Below, piece by piece: positions 7,821 through 15,453 of a DNA stretch of 64,000 nucleotides (its first letter is position 1; every line of letters starts with the position of its first letter). Source of the stretch: Streptomyces flavofungini. Lineage in GTDB: Bacteria; Actinomycetota; Actinomycetes; Streptomycetales; Streptomycetaceae. The stretch is taken from assembly GCF_014650815.1 (NCBI RefSeq), contig NZ_BMVR01000005.1, forward strand, positions 124,001 to 188,000. The letters run 5' to 3'. The position numbers and the translations under genes are program-made. Below the pieces are notes generated by a model. That model ran no database searches and was not told the DNA's origin. It was given only the letters and a program-made list of their open reading frames with translations.

Positions 7821-7851
7821 GCGCCTCGTCCGCAAGCGCCGGACGGGCTTC
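7821..7851 (-). repeat. Dispersed intergenic palindromic element, copy 1
   Basis: On the minus strand it reads AAGCCCGTCCGGCGCTTGCG followed by GACGAGGCGC. It shares CCGTCCGGCG(C/T)TTGCGGACGAGG with the copies at 27571 and 47382 and can fold into a GTCCGGCGCTTGCGGAC hairpin. It probably also ends pfkB or CBM-gene transcription. Confidence 0.8.
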
Positions 7852-7860
7852 GACGAGGGC

Positions 7861-8796
7861 CTACGCCGCGGTCGGCGTGCCCGTGATCGCGACCTTCGGC
7901 AGGACCTCCTCGTACACCGCCGCGTCGAACTCGCCCGCCACCGGCGCCGCGACCGTCGCCGCCGACAGGGCCACCGCGCGGGACAGGCGGTCCGGCCAGG
8001 GCAGGTGGCGGACCAGGCCGGAGAGGAGGCCCGCCACGGCCGAGTCGCCCGCGCCGGTGGGGTTGCCGTGGACCGGGCCGGGGGGCTTGGCGTGCCAGGT
8101 GCCCTCGAGGGTGCGGGCGAGGAGGCCGTCGGGGCCGAGGGAGGCGACGACGGCGTGGGCGCCGCGGCGGCGGGCGTCGCGGGTGGCCTGGGAGGGCTCG
8201 TGGGCGCCGGTGAGTTCGGCCAGTTCGTCGGCGTTCGGCTTGACGATGTCGGGGCGGGCGGCGACGCCGCGGCGCAGGGGTTCGCCGCTGGTGTCGAGGA
8301 GTACGGGTACGGCGGCGGCGCGCGCGGCGCGGACCAGGAGGGCGTACGCGCCCACCGGTACGCCGGGCGGGAGGCTGCCGCACAGGGCGACGGCCGTCAC
8401 GTCGTCGTCGGCCAGCAACTCCTCGTAGGAGGTGAGGAATCCGGCCCATTCGGCGGGGGAGACGGTCGGGCCCGGCTCGTTGAGCTGGGTGGTGTCGCCG
8501 GTGCGGGCGTCCACGACGGCCAGGGTGCGGCGGGTGGCGCCCGCGACGGGGCGCAGGCCGTCCCGGACGCCGGGCACGCCCGCGAGGTGGTCGCGCAGGG
8601 TGCGGCCGGTGTCGCCGCCCGCGAAGCCGGTCACCGTGACGTCGTGGCCGAGGGCGGCGAGGACGCGGGCGACGTTCAGGCCCTTGCCGCCCGCGCGTTC
8701 GGTCACCTCGGTGACGCGGTGCGAGGTGTGCGAGACGAGGGCGGGGACTTTGTACGTGAGGTCCAGGGCGGCGTTCAGCGTGACCGTGACGATCAC
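7861..8796 (-). CDS. PfkB-family sugar-phosphate kinase (1-phosphofructokinase / tagatose-6-phosphate kinase type)
   Basis: A 311-residue kinase starting VIVTVTLNAALDLTYKVP. It has the substrate motif RAGGKGLNVARVL (about 34-46) and the PfkB C-terminal signature GNPTGAGDSAVAGLL (about 242-256), with the catalytic Asp in GAGD. Members phosphorylate fructose-1-P or tagatose-6-P with ATP in the cytoplasm. It follows nagK and nagA in the same direction, so the substrate may come from amino-sugar breakdown. A separate terminator lies between nagA and this gene, however. GTG at 8796 is chosen because the conserved N-terminus begins there and GGGGGTGA lies just upstream. Confidence 0.88.
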   Translation of the reverse strand: MIVTVTLNAALDLTYKVPALVSHTSHRVTEVTERAGGKGLNVARVLAALGHDVTVTGFAGGDTGRTLRDHLAGVPGVRDGLRPVAGATRRTLAVVDARTGDTTQLNEPGPTVSPAEWAGFLTSYEELLADDDVTAVALCGSLPPGVPVGAYALLVRAARAAAVPVLLDTSGEPLRRGVAARPDIVKPNADELAELTGAHEPSQATRDARRRGAHAVVASLGPDGLLARTLEGTWHAKPPGPVHGNPTGAGDSAVAGLLSGLVRHLPWPDRLSRAVALSAATVAAPVAGEFDAAVYEEVLPKVAITGTPTAA

Positions 8797-8865
8797 TGCT
8801 TCACCCCCGGGACCACGGATCCGCCAACTGCGTGCTGTGTGCGGCTTTCGGGGCCTGATCATGCC

Positions 8866-8904
8866 AAAAAGAAGGCGGTTGGCCCAGGGCTTGGACCAAC
8901 CGCC
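8866..8904 (-). terminator. Rho-independent terminator after nagA
   Basis: GGCGGTTGG (8874-8882) pairs with CCAACCGCC (8896-8904). On the minus strand the stem is followed by TTCTTTTT. It separates nagKA transcription from pfkB, which needs either read-through or its own promoter. Confidence 0.85.
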
Positions 8905-8992
8905 TCGCCCCGGAGGGCATTTCCTCACGGGTTCCTCATAGGGGTTCCTCATACAGGTGACCACGGGATTCCCGCGCGGGCACCCCGTGCGG

Positions 8993-10132
8993 TCAGGGCT
9001 CGATGACCCACTCGCCCTTGCGCAGCACGCCCTTGAGCTTGAACCCGGCGTCCAGGACCACGACGTCCGCGTCCTTGCCCGGCTCCAGGGAGCCGACGCG
9101 GTCGTACATGCCGAGGAGCTTGGCCGGGTTCGCGGAGATCGCGGCGACCACGTCCTCGACGGGCAGCCCGTCGACGGTCACCGACCGCTCGAACGCGCGG
9201 TCCAGGGTCAGCGTGGAGCCCGCGATGGAGCCGCCCTCGGCGAGCCGGGCGACGCCGTCCTTCACCTCGACCTCCAGCGGGCCCAGGTGGTACGTGCCGT
9301 CGCCGAAGCCCGCCGCGTCCATCGCGTCCGTGATGAGGGCGACGCGGTCGGCGCCCGCGTGGTGGAAGGCGAGCTGGAAGGAGGCCGGGTGCAGATGCGT
9401 GCCGTCGTTGATCAGCTCGACGGTGATCCGCTCGTCCTCCAGGAGGGCGGCGATGGGGCCGGGGGTGCGGTGGCCGAGGCCGGGCATGGCGTTGTAGAGG
9501 TGCGTGGCGACGGTGGCGCCCGCGTCGATGGCGGCCGTCGTCTGCTCGTAGGTGGCGTCCGTGTGGCCGATCGCCGCGATCACGCCGTGCTCGGCGAGGA
9601 GGCGTACGGAGTCCAGGCCGCCCGGCAGCTCGGTGGCGAGCGTGACCATCCGGGCCTGGCCGCGGGCCGCGTCGATGAGCTTGCGGACCTCCGCCGGGTC
9701 CGGGTCGCGCAGCAGGGCCTCGCTGTGGGCGCCCTTGCGGCACGGGGAGATGAAGGGGCCCTCGAAGTGGACGCCCGCGATGTCGCCCTGCTCGGCCAGC
9801 TCGGAGAGCAGGCCCGCGCGCTGCGCGAGGGCGTCCATGTCGGTGGTGACCGTCGAGGCCACGACCGTCGTGCTGCCGTGCAGGCGGTGCGTGTGCACGC
9901 CGTGCAGGATGTCGTCGGCCGTACCGCTGGTGAAGGACGCGCCGCCGCCGCCGTGGTTGTGGATGTCGACGAAGCCGGGGACCAGCCAGTGGCCGGTCAG
10001 GTCGATCGTCTCGGCCTCCGCGGGAGCGCTCCCGGCGATACGGCCGTCGTCCGTCACGATCACTCGGCCGTTCTGGACGGTGCCGGTGGGCAGTACCACC
10101 TGGGCACCGGCTAGAACCTTGCTAGTGGCCAT
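8993..10132 (-). CDS. nagA: N-acetylglucosamine-6-phosphate deacetylase
   Basis: A 379-residue cytoplasmic amidohydrolase that removes acetate from GlcNAc-6-P, giving glucosamine-6-P. Visible marks are the metal-binding FVDIHNHGGGG (about 56-66), the HFEGPFISPC loop with its metal-ligand Glu, AIGHTDATYEQ, ATHLYNAMPGL and the catalytic Asp in LITDAMDAAG. All are intact. The ATG follows a strong Shine-Dalgarno GGAGGTAAC, 7 bp after the stop of nagK. The two genes are therefore one transcription unit that turns GlcNAc into glucosamine-6-P, and a DasR-like site lies upstream of nagK. In Streptomyces glucosamine-6-P is the signal that releases DasR. Confidence 0.95.
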   Translation of the reverse strand: MATSKVLAGAQVVLPTGTVQNGRVIVTDDGRIAGSAPAEAETIDLTGHWLVPGFVDIHNHGGGGASFTSGTADDILHGVHTHRLHGSTTVVASTVTTDMDALAQRAGLLSELAEQGDIAGVHFEGPFISPCRKGAHSEALLRDPDPAEVRKLIDAARGQARMVTLATELPGGLDSVRLLAEHGVIAAIGHTDATYEQTTAAIDAGATVATHLYNAMPGLGHRTPGPIAALLEDERITVELINDGTHLHPASFQLAFHHAGADRVALITDAMDAAGFGDGTYHLGPLEVEVKDGVARLAEGGSIAGSTLTLDRAFERSVTVDGLPVEDVVAAISANPAKLLGMYDRVGSLEPGKDADVVVLDAGFKLKGVLRKGEWVIEP

Positions 10133-10139
10133 CAGGTGG

Positions 10140-11147
10140 TTACCTCCGGGGAGTCGGGGTCGCGGGGTTGGTGGTGGTGCCGGGCGTGGTGGTGCGTGCG
10201 GTGGTGTCGGTCGTGCCGGGTGCGGTGGCGTCGAGCAGGTCCCACGCGAGCAGGCCCGCGCCCAGGCAGCCCGCAGCGTCGCCGAGTGCCGCCGGGACGA
10301 TCTCCGGCAGCGTCTGGAACTGGACCACGCGGGCGGCGACGGCCGCGCGCAGCGGTGTGAACAAGGTTTCCCCGGCCTCCGCGAGACCGCCACCGATGAT
10401 CAAGGTGTGCGGGTCCAGGAGGGTGAGGGCGGTGAGCAGGCCGTCGGCCAGGGCGTCGACCGCGTTCTGCCAGACGGCGAGGGCGCGCGGGTCGCCGGAG
10501 CGGACGGCCTTCGCGCAGTCCGCGGCGTCCGCGTTCGGGTCGCCGCTGGCCTCCGCCCAGGCCTTGCTCACCGCGGACGCGGAGGCCAGGCGCTCCAGGC
10601 AGCCGCGCTGGCCGCAGCCGCAGGGCGGGCCGCCGGGGCGTACGACGATGTGGCCGATCTCGCCCGCGGAGCCGTGGGCGCCCGGCTCGATCGTGCCGTT
10701 GATGCCGATCGCGCCCGCGATGCCGGTGCCCAGGGGGACGAAGAGGAAGCGGTCGGCGCCCTTGCCCGCGCCCACGCGGCCCTCGGCGAGGCCGCCCGTG
10801 CGCACGTCGTGGCCGAGCGCCACGGGGATGCCTTCCAGGCGGGTGCTCAGGAGGTCGCGGAGCGGTACGTCGGTCCAGCCGAGGTTGGCCGCGTACACGG
10901 CGATGCCGTGGTCGGCGTCCACGATGCCCGGTACGGCCACGCCGGCCGCGGCCGCGGGCTCGCCCAGGTGCGCCAGGCCGTGGGCCCTCAGGTCGGCCGC
11001 GAACTCCACGATCGACGCCACGACCGCGTCCGGGCCGCGGTCCCGGCCGGTGGGGCGGCGGGCCTCGTGGAGCAGCGTGCCGTCCGCCCCGACCAGGGCG
11101 GCCTTCATTCCGGTGCCGCCCACGTCCAGGGCGATGACATGTCTCAC
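10140..11147 (-). CDS. nagK: ROK-family N-acetylglucosamine kinase
   Basis: A 335-residue sugar kinase with the N-terminal phosphate loop ALDVGGTGMKAALVG (about 5-20), the sugar-contact and catalytic region ALGHDVRTGGLAEGRVGAGKG, and GEIGHIVV. The ROK zinc motif CGCGQRGCLE is intact. It phosphorylates GlcNAc taken up without a PTS, feeding NagA just downstream. GTG at 11147 gives the normal ROK N-terminus (VRHVIALDVGG), and longer readings would add unconserved sequence. The last 25 residues are Thr/Pro-rich (TTDTTARTTTPGTTT) and probably disordered. Confidence 0.92.
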   Translation of the reverse strand: MRHVIALDVGGTGMKAALVGADGTLLHEARRPTGRDRGPDAVVASIVEFAADLRAHGLAHLGEPAAAAGVAVPGIVDADHGIAVYAANLGWTDVPLRDLLSTRLEGIPVALGHDVRTGGLAEGRVGAGKGADRFLFVPLGTGIAGAIGINGTIEPGAHGSAGEIGHIVVRPGGPPCGCGQRGCLERLASASAVSKAWAEASGDPNADAADCAKAVRSGDPRALAVWQNAVDALADGLLTALTLLDPHTLIIGGGLAEAGETLFTPLRAAVAARVVQFQTLPEIVPAALGDAAGCLGAGLLAWDLLDATAPGTTDTTARTTTPGTTTNPATPTPRR

Positions 11148-11173
11148 GGGGACAGTGTCGCGTGTGACCCGCG

Positions 11174-11189
11174 AGAGGTCTAGTCCACC
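11174..11189. promoter_or_regulatory. DasR-responsive element (dre)-like site, nagK side
   Basis: AGAGGTCTAGTCCACC matches 13 of 16 positions of the dre consensus A(G/C)TGGTCTAGACCA(G/C)T. It lies 27 bp before the nagK GTG. nagKA is a known DasR target in S. coelicolor. Confidence 0.75.
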
Positions 11190-11303
11190 TGTTCCGGCGC
11201 GGCGCCTGCGGGGGCGGGGCGGGCCTCGCGGTGCGCCCCCTGGCCCCCGGCCGCCCGCTCGCCGCGGGGCAATAAGCCAAGGCCGTTGCAGAAGTGATAC
11301 TCG

Positions 11304-11319
11304 GGTGGTGTAGACCTTG
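11304..11319. promoter_or_regulatory. Second dre-like site, binding-protein side
   Basis: GGTGGTGTAGACCTTG matches 11 of 16 dre positions, and its core GGTGTAGACC differs from GGTCTAGACC by one base. It lies 59 bp before the GTG of the divergent sugar-binding lipoprotein gene. Confidence 0.5.
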
Positions 11320-11377
11320 TATCCGGACGCGGGGGAAACTCGCGGTTCAGTACGTACGACGAGGGTGGGAAACAGCA

Positions 11378-12649
11378 GTGCAGCGGCGCGTGACAGGTCT
11401 GACCGCGGCGGTGGCCGCACTGAGCATGACGGCGCTGCTCGCCGGCTGCGGCGGCGACTCCGGCGACGACGGTGACGTCACCCTCAAACTCGTGGCCGCC
11501 GACTACGGCGACTCCTCGGCCAACAGCTCCAAGAAGTACTGGGGCGAGCTGACGAAGAAGTTCGAGGCCGAGCACCCGGGCATCAAGGTCGACGTGACCG
11601 TGCACTCCTGGACGGACGTCGACCGCGAGGTCAAGGAGATGGTGAAGGACGGGAACGCCCCCGACCTCGCCCAGATCGGCGCGTACGCCGACTACGCCGC
11701 GCAGGACAAGCTGTACTCCGCCGACGACCTGCTCTCCATCCCCACCCAGGCCGACTTCCTCGCCCCCCTCTCGAAGGCCGGCGAGGTGAACCGGGTGCAG
11801 TACGGCATGCCGTTCGCCGCGTCCACGCGCCTGCTCTTCTTCAACGAGAAGCTGTTCAAGAGCGCGGGCATCAAGCCGCCGCAGAGCTGGACCGAGCTGC
11901 AGGCCGCCGCGCAGAAGCTGAAGGCGCGCGGCGTGAAGATCCCGTACGCGCTGCCGCTCGGCCCGGAGGAGGCGCAGGCCGAGACGATGCAGTGGCTGCT
12001 CAGCGGGGGCGGCGGCTACACCGACAACGTCGGCTCGTACGACATCGACTCCAAGCCGAACGTCACGACGTTCAAGTGGCTGAAGGACGAGCTGGTCGGC
12101 AAGGGGCTCACCGGCCCCACCGCGCCCGGCGAGCTCGACCGCGCCGAGGCCTTCGCCGCCTTCACCCGCGGTGACGTCGGCATGCTCAACGGGCACCCCA
12201 CGCTGATGCAGATGGCCGCGAAGAAGGGCCTGAAGTACGGCATGGTGCCGATGCCCGGCATCAACGGCAAGGCCCAGTCCACGATGGGTGTCGCCGACTG
12301 GATGATGGCCTTCAAGCAGAACGGCCACCGCAAGCAGATCGGCGAGTTCCTCGACTACGTCTACAGCACGAAGAACGTCCTCGACTTCTCCCGCGAGTAC
12401 GACCTGCTGCCCGTCACCACGTCGGCGTCGCAGGAGATGGCGGGGAACAAGGAGGACTCCGCGAAGCTCGGCGAGTTCCTGAAGGAACTGCCCGCCTCGC
12501 AGCTGTACCCGGTCGGCAAGACGTCCTGGGCGCAGGTCTCCGTGCAGGTCAAGAAGTACATCGGCAAGACCGTCGACAAGAACGGCGACCCCGCGGCCAT
12601 CCTCGGGCAGATCGAGTCGAAGGCGGCCGCGGAGGAGAGCGCGCAGTGA
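11378..12649 (+). CDS. ABC sugar-transporter solute-binding lipoprotein (orphan)
   Basis: A 423-residue extracytoplasmic binding protein of the family-1 sugar type. The signal peptide ends in the lipobox LLAG-C, with Cys24 as the lipidation site. Blocks such as HPGIKVDVTVHSWTDVDREV, PDLAQIGAYADYAAQ and FNEKLFKSAGIKPPQSWTEL are typical of family-1 binding proteins. No permease or ATPase gene is next to it, so it must borrow another transporter or act as a sensor. It is divergent from nagK across a gap holding two dre-like sites, which suggests an amino-sugar ligand. GTG at 11378 is preceded by GAGGGTGGG. Confidence 0.9.
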   Translation: MQRRVTGLTAAVAALSMTALLAGCGGDSGDDGDVTLKLVAADYGDSSANSSKKYWGELTKKFEAEHPGIKVDVTVHSWTDVDREVKEMVKDGNAPDLAQIGAYADYAAQDKLYSADDLLSIPTQADFLAPLSKAGEVNRVQYGMPFAASTRLLFFNEKLFKSAGIKPPQSWTELQAAAQKLKARGVKIPYALPLGPEEAQAETMQWLLSGGGGYTDNVGSYDIDSKPNVTTFKWLKDELVGKGLTGPTAPGELDRAEAFAAFTRGDVGMLNGHPTLMQMAAKKGLKYGMVPMPGINGKAQSTMGVADWMMAFKQNGHRKQIGEFLDYVYSTKNVLDFSREYDLLPVTTSASQEMAGNKEDSAKLGEFLKELPASQLYPVGKTSWAQVSVQVKKYIGKTVDKNGDPAAILGQIESKAAAEESAQ

Positions 12650-12666
12650 GGCAGGGGCACCCGGGT

Positions 12667-12672
12667 TAGCGT
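12667..12672 (+). promoter_or_regulatory. -10-like hexamer TAGCGT, leaderless start of the DUF3263 gene
   Basis: TAGCGT is followed by 7 nt and the ATG at 12680, with no Shine-Dalgarno. It lies only 18 nt past the stop of the binding-protein gene. Confidence 0.5.
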
Positions 12673-12679
12673 GGGTGCC

Positions 12680-12967
12680 ATGACGGACGACGCGCGGCCC
12701 GGTTCCGGCGGGCCCCCCGAGCCGGGTGAGTGCTCCGGTCCCGGCGAGCTCTCGGAGCGTGCCAAGGCCGTGCTCGCGCTTGAGCGGCGGAACTGGGCCG
12801 GGCCCGGGGCCAAGGAGCGGGCCGTCCGGGAAGAGCTGGGGCTCGCCCCCGTCCGCTACTACCAGCTCCTGAACGCCCTCCTCGACGACCAGCGGGCCCT
12901 CGCCCACGATCCGGTCACCGTGAACCGACTGCGACGGGTCCGACAGGCGCGGCGCGCCGAGCGTTGA
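12680..12967 (+). CDS. DUF3263 family small helical protein
   Basis: A 95-residue protein. After a Gly/Pro/Glu-rich start of about 25 residues comes the DUF3263 pattern: LSERAKAVLALERRNWAGPG, then KERAVREELGLAPVRYYQLL (about 48-67) and LNALLDDQRALAHDPVTVNRL. The core reads like a compact helix-turn-helix, but the family has no proven role. The Met at 12680 is chosen over the one at 12671 because a -10-like TAGCGT sits 7 nt before it. It precedes otsB by 16 bp, although otsB has its own -10-like sequence. Confidence 0.8.
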   Translation: MTDDARPGSGGPPEPGECSGPGELSERAKAVLALERRNWAGPGAKERAVREELGLAPVRYYQLLNALLDDQRALAHDPVTVNRLRRVRQARRAER

Positions 12968-12970
12968 CGT

Positions 12971-12976
12971 TAAGGT
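12971..12976 (+). promoter_or_regulatory. -10-like hexamer TAAGGT, leaderless start of otsB
   Basis: TAAGGT is followed by 7 nt and the otsB ATG at 12984, with no ribosome binding site between. Confidence 0.55.
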
Positions 12977-12983
12977 CTGGCCC

Positions 12984-13832
12984 ATGGGTGACCCGACGCA
13001 CTCCCTGCCGCAGCCGCCGAATCCCGCCGGGCGGGACGGACTCGCCGCGATCCTGGCCCGGCCCGAACGGGCCGTGATCGCCCTCGACTTCGACGGCACG
13101 CTGGCTCCGATCGTGCCCGACCCCGAGCTGGCCCGGGCGCACCCCGGCGCCGTGCCCGCGCTGGCCTCGCTCGCCCCGAAGGTCCGCTCCGTCGCCGTCG
13201 TCACCGGGCGGCCCGCGGGGGTCGCTGTGCGCTACGGCGGGTTCGCCGGGGTGCGCGGTCTTGAGCACCTCGTCGTGCTCGGGCACTACGGGGCCGAGCG
13301 GTGGGACGCCGTCAGCGGGACCGTGCAGGCCGCGGAGCCGCATCCCGGGGTGGCCGCCGTGCGGGCCGAACTGCCCGGGTTCCTGGACGCGATCGGGGCG
13401 TGGCGGGGGACGTGGATCGAGGAGAAGGGGCGGGCTGTCGCCGTCCACACGCGGCGGGCGCGGGATCCGCAGGCCGCGTTCGACGGGTTGCGGGGGCCGC
13501 TGGGTGAGCTCGCCTCCCGGCACGGGCTGATCGTCGAACCCGGGCGCCTCGTCCTTGAGTTGCGCCCGCCCGGCGTCGACAAGGGGGTCGCTCTTGTCGA
13601 TTACGTACGCGAAGTGGGCGCCGAGTCCGTCCTCTACGCCGGGGACGACCTCGGGGACCTGCCCGCCTTCACGGCGGTCGAGAAATTGCGCTCGGACGGG
13701 GCGGTGCGGGGGCTGTTGGTGTGCAGCGGCAGCCCCGAGGTCGTGGAGCTGGCCGACCGGGCGGACGTGGTGACCGAGGGCCCCGCCGGTGTGGTGGCCC
13801 TGCTGTCGGCCTTGGCGGCCCGACTGCCCTGA
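12984..13832 (+). CDS. otsB: Trehalose-6-phosphate phosphatase
   Basis: A 282-residue HAD-superfamily phosphatase that converts trehalose-6-P to trehalose. Motif I is ALDFDGTLAPI (about 34-44) with both nucleophile-region Asp residues. The Thr of VVTGRP serves as motif II, and motif IV is LYAGDDLGDLPAF (about 217-229). Length is normal for actinobacterial OtsB. The partner synthase otsA lies immediately downstream in the opposite direction, so the pair is convergent rather than an operon, and each has its own leaderless-type promoter. The trehalose product protects spores and serves as a carbon store. Confidence 0.93.
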   Translation: MGDPTHSLPQPPNPAGRDGLAAILARPERAVIALDFDGTLAPIVPDPELARAHPGAVPALASLAPKVRSVAVVTGRPAGVAVRYGGFAGVRGLEHLVVLGHYGAERWDAVSGTVQAAEPHPGVAAVRAELPGFLDAIGAWRGTWIEEKGRAVAVHTRRARDPQAAFDGLRGPLGELASRHGLIVEPGRLVLELRPPGVDKGVALVDYVREVGAESVLYAGDDLGDLPAFTAVEKLRSDGAVRGLLVCSGSPEVVELADRADVVTEGPAGVVALLSALAARLP

Positions 13833-13845
13833 CGGGACCGTCGGC

Positions 13846-15237
13846 TCAGGTGGTCAGGGCCTGGAGTTGGTCCAGGAACCACTGGGCCGGGGGGAGGGCG
13901 GTCGCGGCCGCGGCCAGGCGTTTGGTGCGTTCGGCGCGTTCCTCGGGGGGCATCACCAGGGCCTCGTGGAGGGCCGCTGCCGTGGCGGAGACGTCGTACG
14001 GGTTGATGGTGAGCGCGTCCTCGGCGAGTTCCTCGTGGGCGCCCGCCTCGCGGGAGAGGACCAGTGCGCAGCCCTCGTCGGAGACGACGGGGACCTCCTT
14101 GGCGACGAGGTTCATGCCGTCGCGGATGGGGTTGACGAGGGCGACGTCGGCGAGCCGGTACGCGGCGAGGGAGCGCGCGAAGTCGTCCTTGACGTGCAGG
14201 ACGACCGGCGTCCAGCCGGCGGTGCCGTACGCGGAGTTGATGGCCTCGGCGACCCGCGCCACCTCCGCGGTGTAGTCGCAGTAGACGGCGAGGTCCTGCC
14301 GGGAGGGGTAGGCGAAGGCGACGTGCACGACCCGCTCGCGCCACTCGGGCCGTTCGGCGAGCAGCTGCCGGTAGGCGCCGAGTCCGCGCACGATGTTCTT
14401 GGACAGCTCGGTCCGGTCCACCCGGACGATGATCTTCCGGTCGGGCCCGATCTGCTCCCGCAGCGCGGCCAGGCGCTCCTCGACGTCGGGCCGCCGCGAC
14501 CGCTCCCGCAGGAAGTCCGCGTCGGCCCCGAGCCCGTGCACCCCGATGCGCGTCCCCGACGTACCGCCGAGGACCGCCACGCAGCACGCGGTGAACGCGT
14601 CCGCCCACCGTCCGGTGAGGAAGCCGAGCCGGTCCGCGCCGAGCATGCCGCGCAGCAGTTGCTCGGCGATGTCGTCGGGCAGCAGCCGGAAGTAGTCGAC
14701 GGGCGCCCAAGGCGTGTGCGAGAAGTGCCCGATGCGCAGGTCGGCGCGGAGTTCGCGGAGCATGCCGGGCACCAGCGCCAGGTGGTAGTCCTGCACGAGG
14801 ACGGCCGCGCCCGGCGCCGCCTCGTGCGCGAGGGCCTCGGCGAAGGCCCGGTTGTACGTCTCGTACGCGGCCCACTGGGCGCGGAACTCCGGCCCGAAGG
14901 CGGGTTCGAGGGGCGTCTGGTACAGCATGTGGTGCACGAACCACAGCACCGAGTTCGCGATGCCGTTGTACGCGTCGGCGTGCACGGCGGCGTCGATGTC
15001 GAGCATCCGCACCCCGGGCTCGCCGACCCCGCGCCGCACGGCCTCCCGGTCGCCGTCGCCGAGCGCCGAGCACACCCACAGGGCGTCGGCCTCGTCCCCG
15101 ATGGCGCTGAGCCCCGACACGAGCCCGCCGCCGCCGCGCTTGGCGTCGAGCGTCCCGTCGGCGCCGAGGGAGTACGTCACCGGGCCGCGGTTGGACGCGA
15201 CGAGGACCTGGGCTGCGCCCGCCTGCTCGGAAGCCAT
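13846..15237 (-). CDS. otsA: Trehalose-6-phosphate synthase
   Basis: A 463-residue GT20 glycosyltransferase that joins glucose from a nucleotide sugar to glucose-6-P. It starts with VLVASNRGPV and a Gly-rich phosphate loop (KRGGGGLVSGL). It carries the sugar-phosphate and nucleotide motifs WFVHHMLYQTPLEPAF, VQDYHLALVPGML, GHFSHTPWAPVDYFRLLP, VRVDRTELSKNI and NPIRDGMNLVAKE. All are intact and the length is typical. It converges on otsB and lies 216 bp downstream of gpgS in the same direction. A leaderless-type -10 precedes the ATG. Confidence 0.94.
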   Translation of the reverse strand: MASEQAGAAQVLVASNRGPVTYSLGADGTLDAKRGGGGLVSGLSAIGDEADALWVCSALGDGDREAVRRGVGEPGVRMLDIDAAVHADAYNGIANSVLWFVHHMLYQTPLEPAFGPEFRAQWAAYETYNRAFAEALAHEAAPGAAVLVQDYHLALVPGMLRELRADLRIGHFSHTPWAPVDYFRLLPDDIAEQLLRGMLGADRLGFLTGRWADAFTACCVAVLGGTSGTRIGVHGLGADADFLRERSRRPDVEERLAALREQIGPDRKIIVRVDRTELSKNIVRGLGAYRQLLAERPEWRERVVHVAFAYPSRQDLAVYCDYTAEVARVAEAINSAYGTAGWTPVVLHVKDDFARSLAAYRLADVALVNPIRDGMNLVAKEVPVVSDEGCALVLSREAGAHEELAEDALTINPYDVSATAAALHEALVMPPEERAERTKRLAAAATALPPAQWFLDQLQALTT

Positions 15238-15244
15238 GTGCCGA

Positions 15245-15250
15245 AACCTA
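15245..15250 (-). promoter_or_regulatory. -10-like hexamer TAGGTT, leaderless start of otsA
   Basis: On the minus strand TAGGTT is followed by 7 nt and the ATG at 15237, with no Shine-Dalgarno. The rest of the 216-bp gap to gpgS holds a GC-rich dyad centred on GTATAC (15345-15373), probably the gpgS terminator. Confidence 0.5.
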
Positions 15251-15453
15251 GCCGCTCGCGGAAACGCTCAAACGTCCGGCCGGGGAACGTCACATCCCTG
15301 AGCGGCCCGGCCGGAGGCGGGCCCTCCGCGGCCCGCGCACGAGCGGCGGGCGGACCGTATACGGCCCGCCCGGCGCCCCCGCCCGCCCCGCGCGAAGGGC
15401 ACCCCGGCCCACCCCGCGCGAAAGGCGCCCCCGCCCGGCCCGGCACCCTCGGG

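Noticed and set aside
6032..8449. An 805-residue minus-strand frame over cdgB, the CBM protein and pfkB
   Set aside because: It reads through three real genes and the 17-bp repeat array, giving RGGAPIGAGRRS repeats. No domain is visible.
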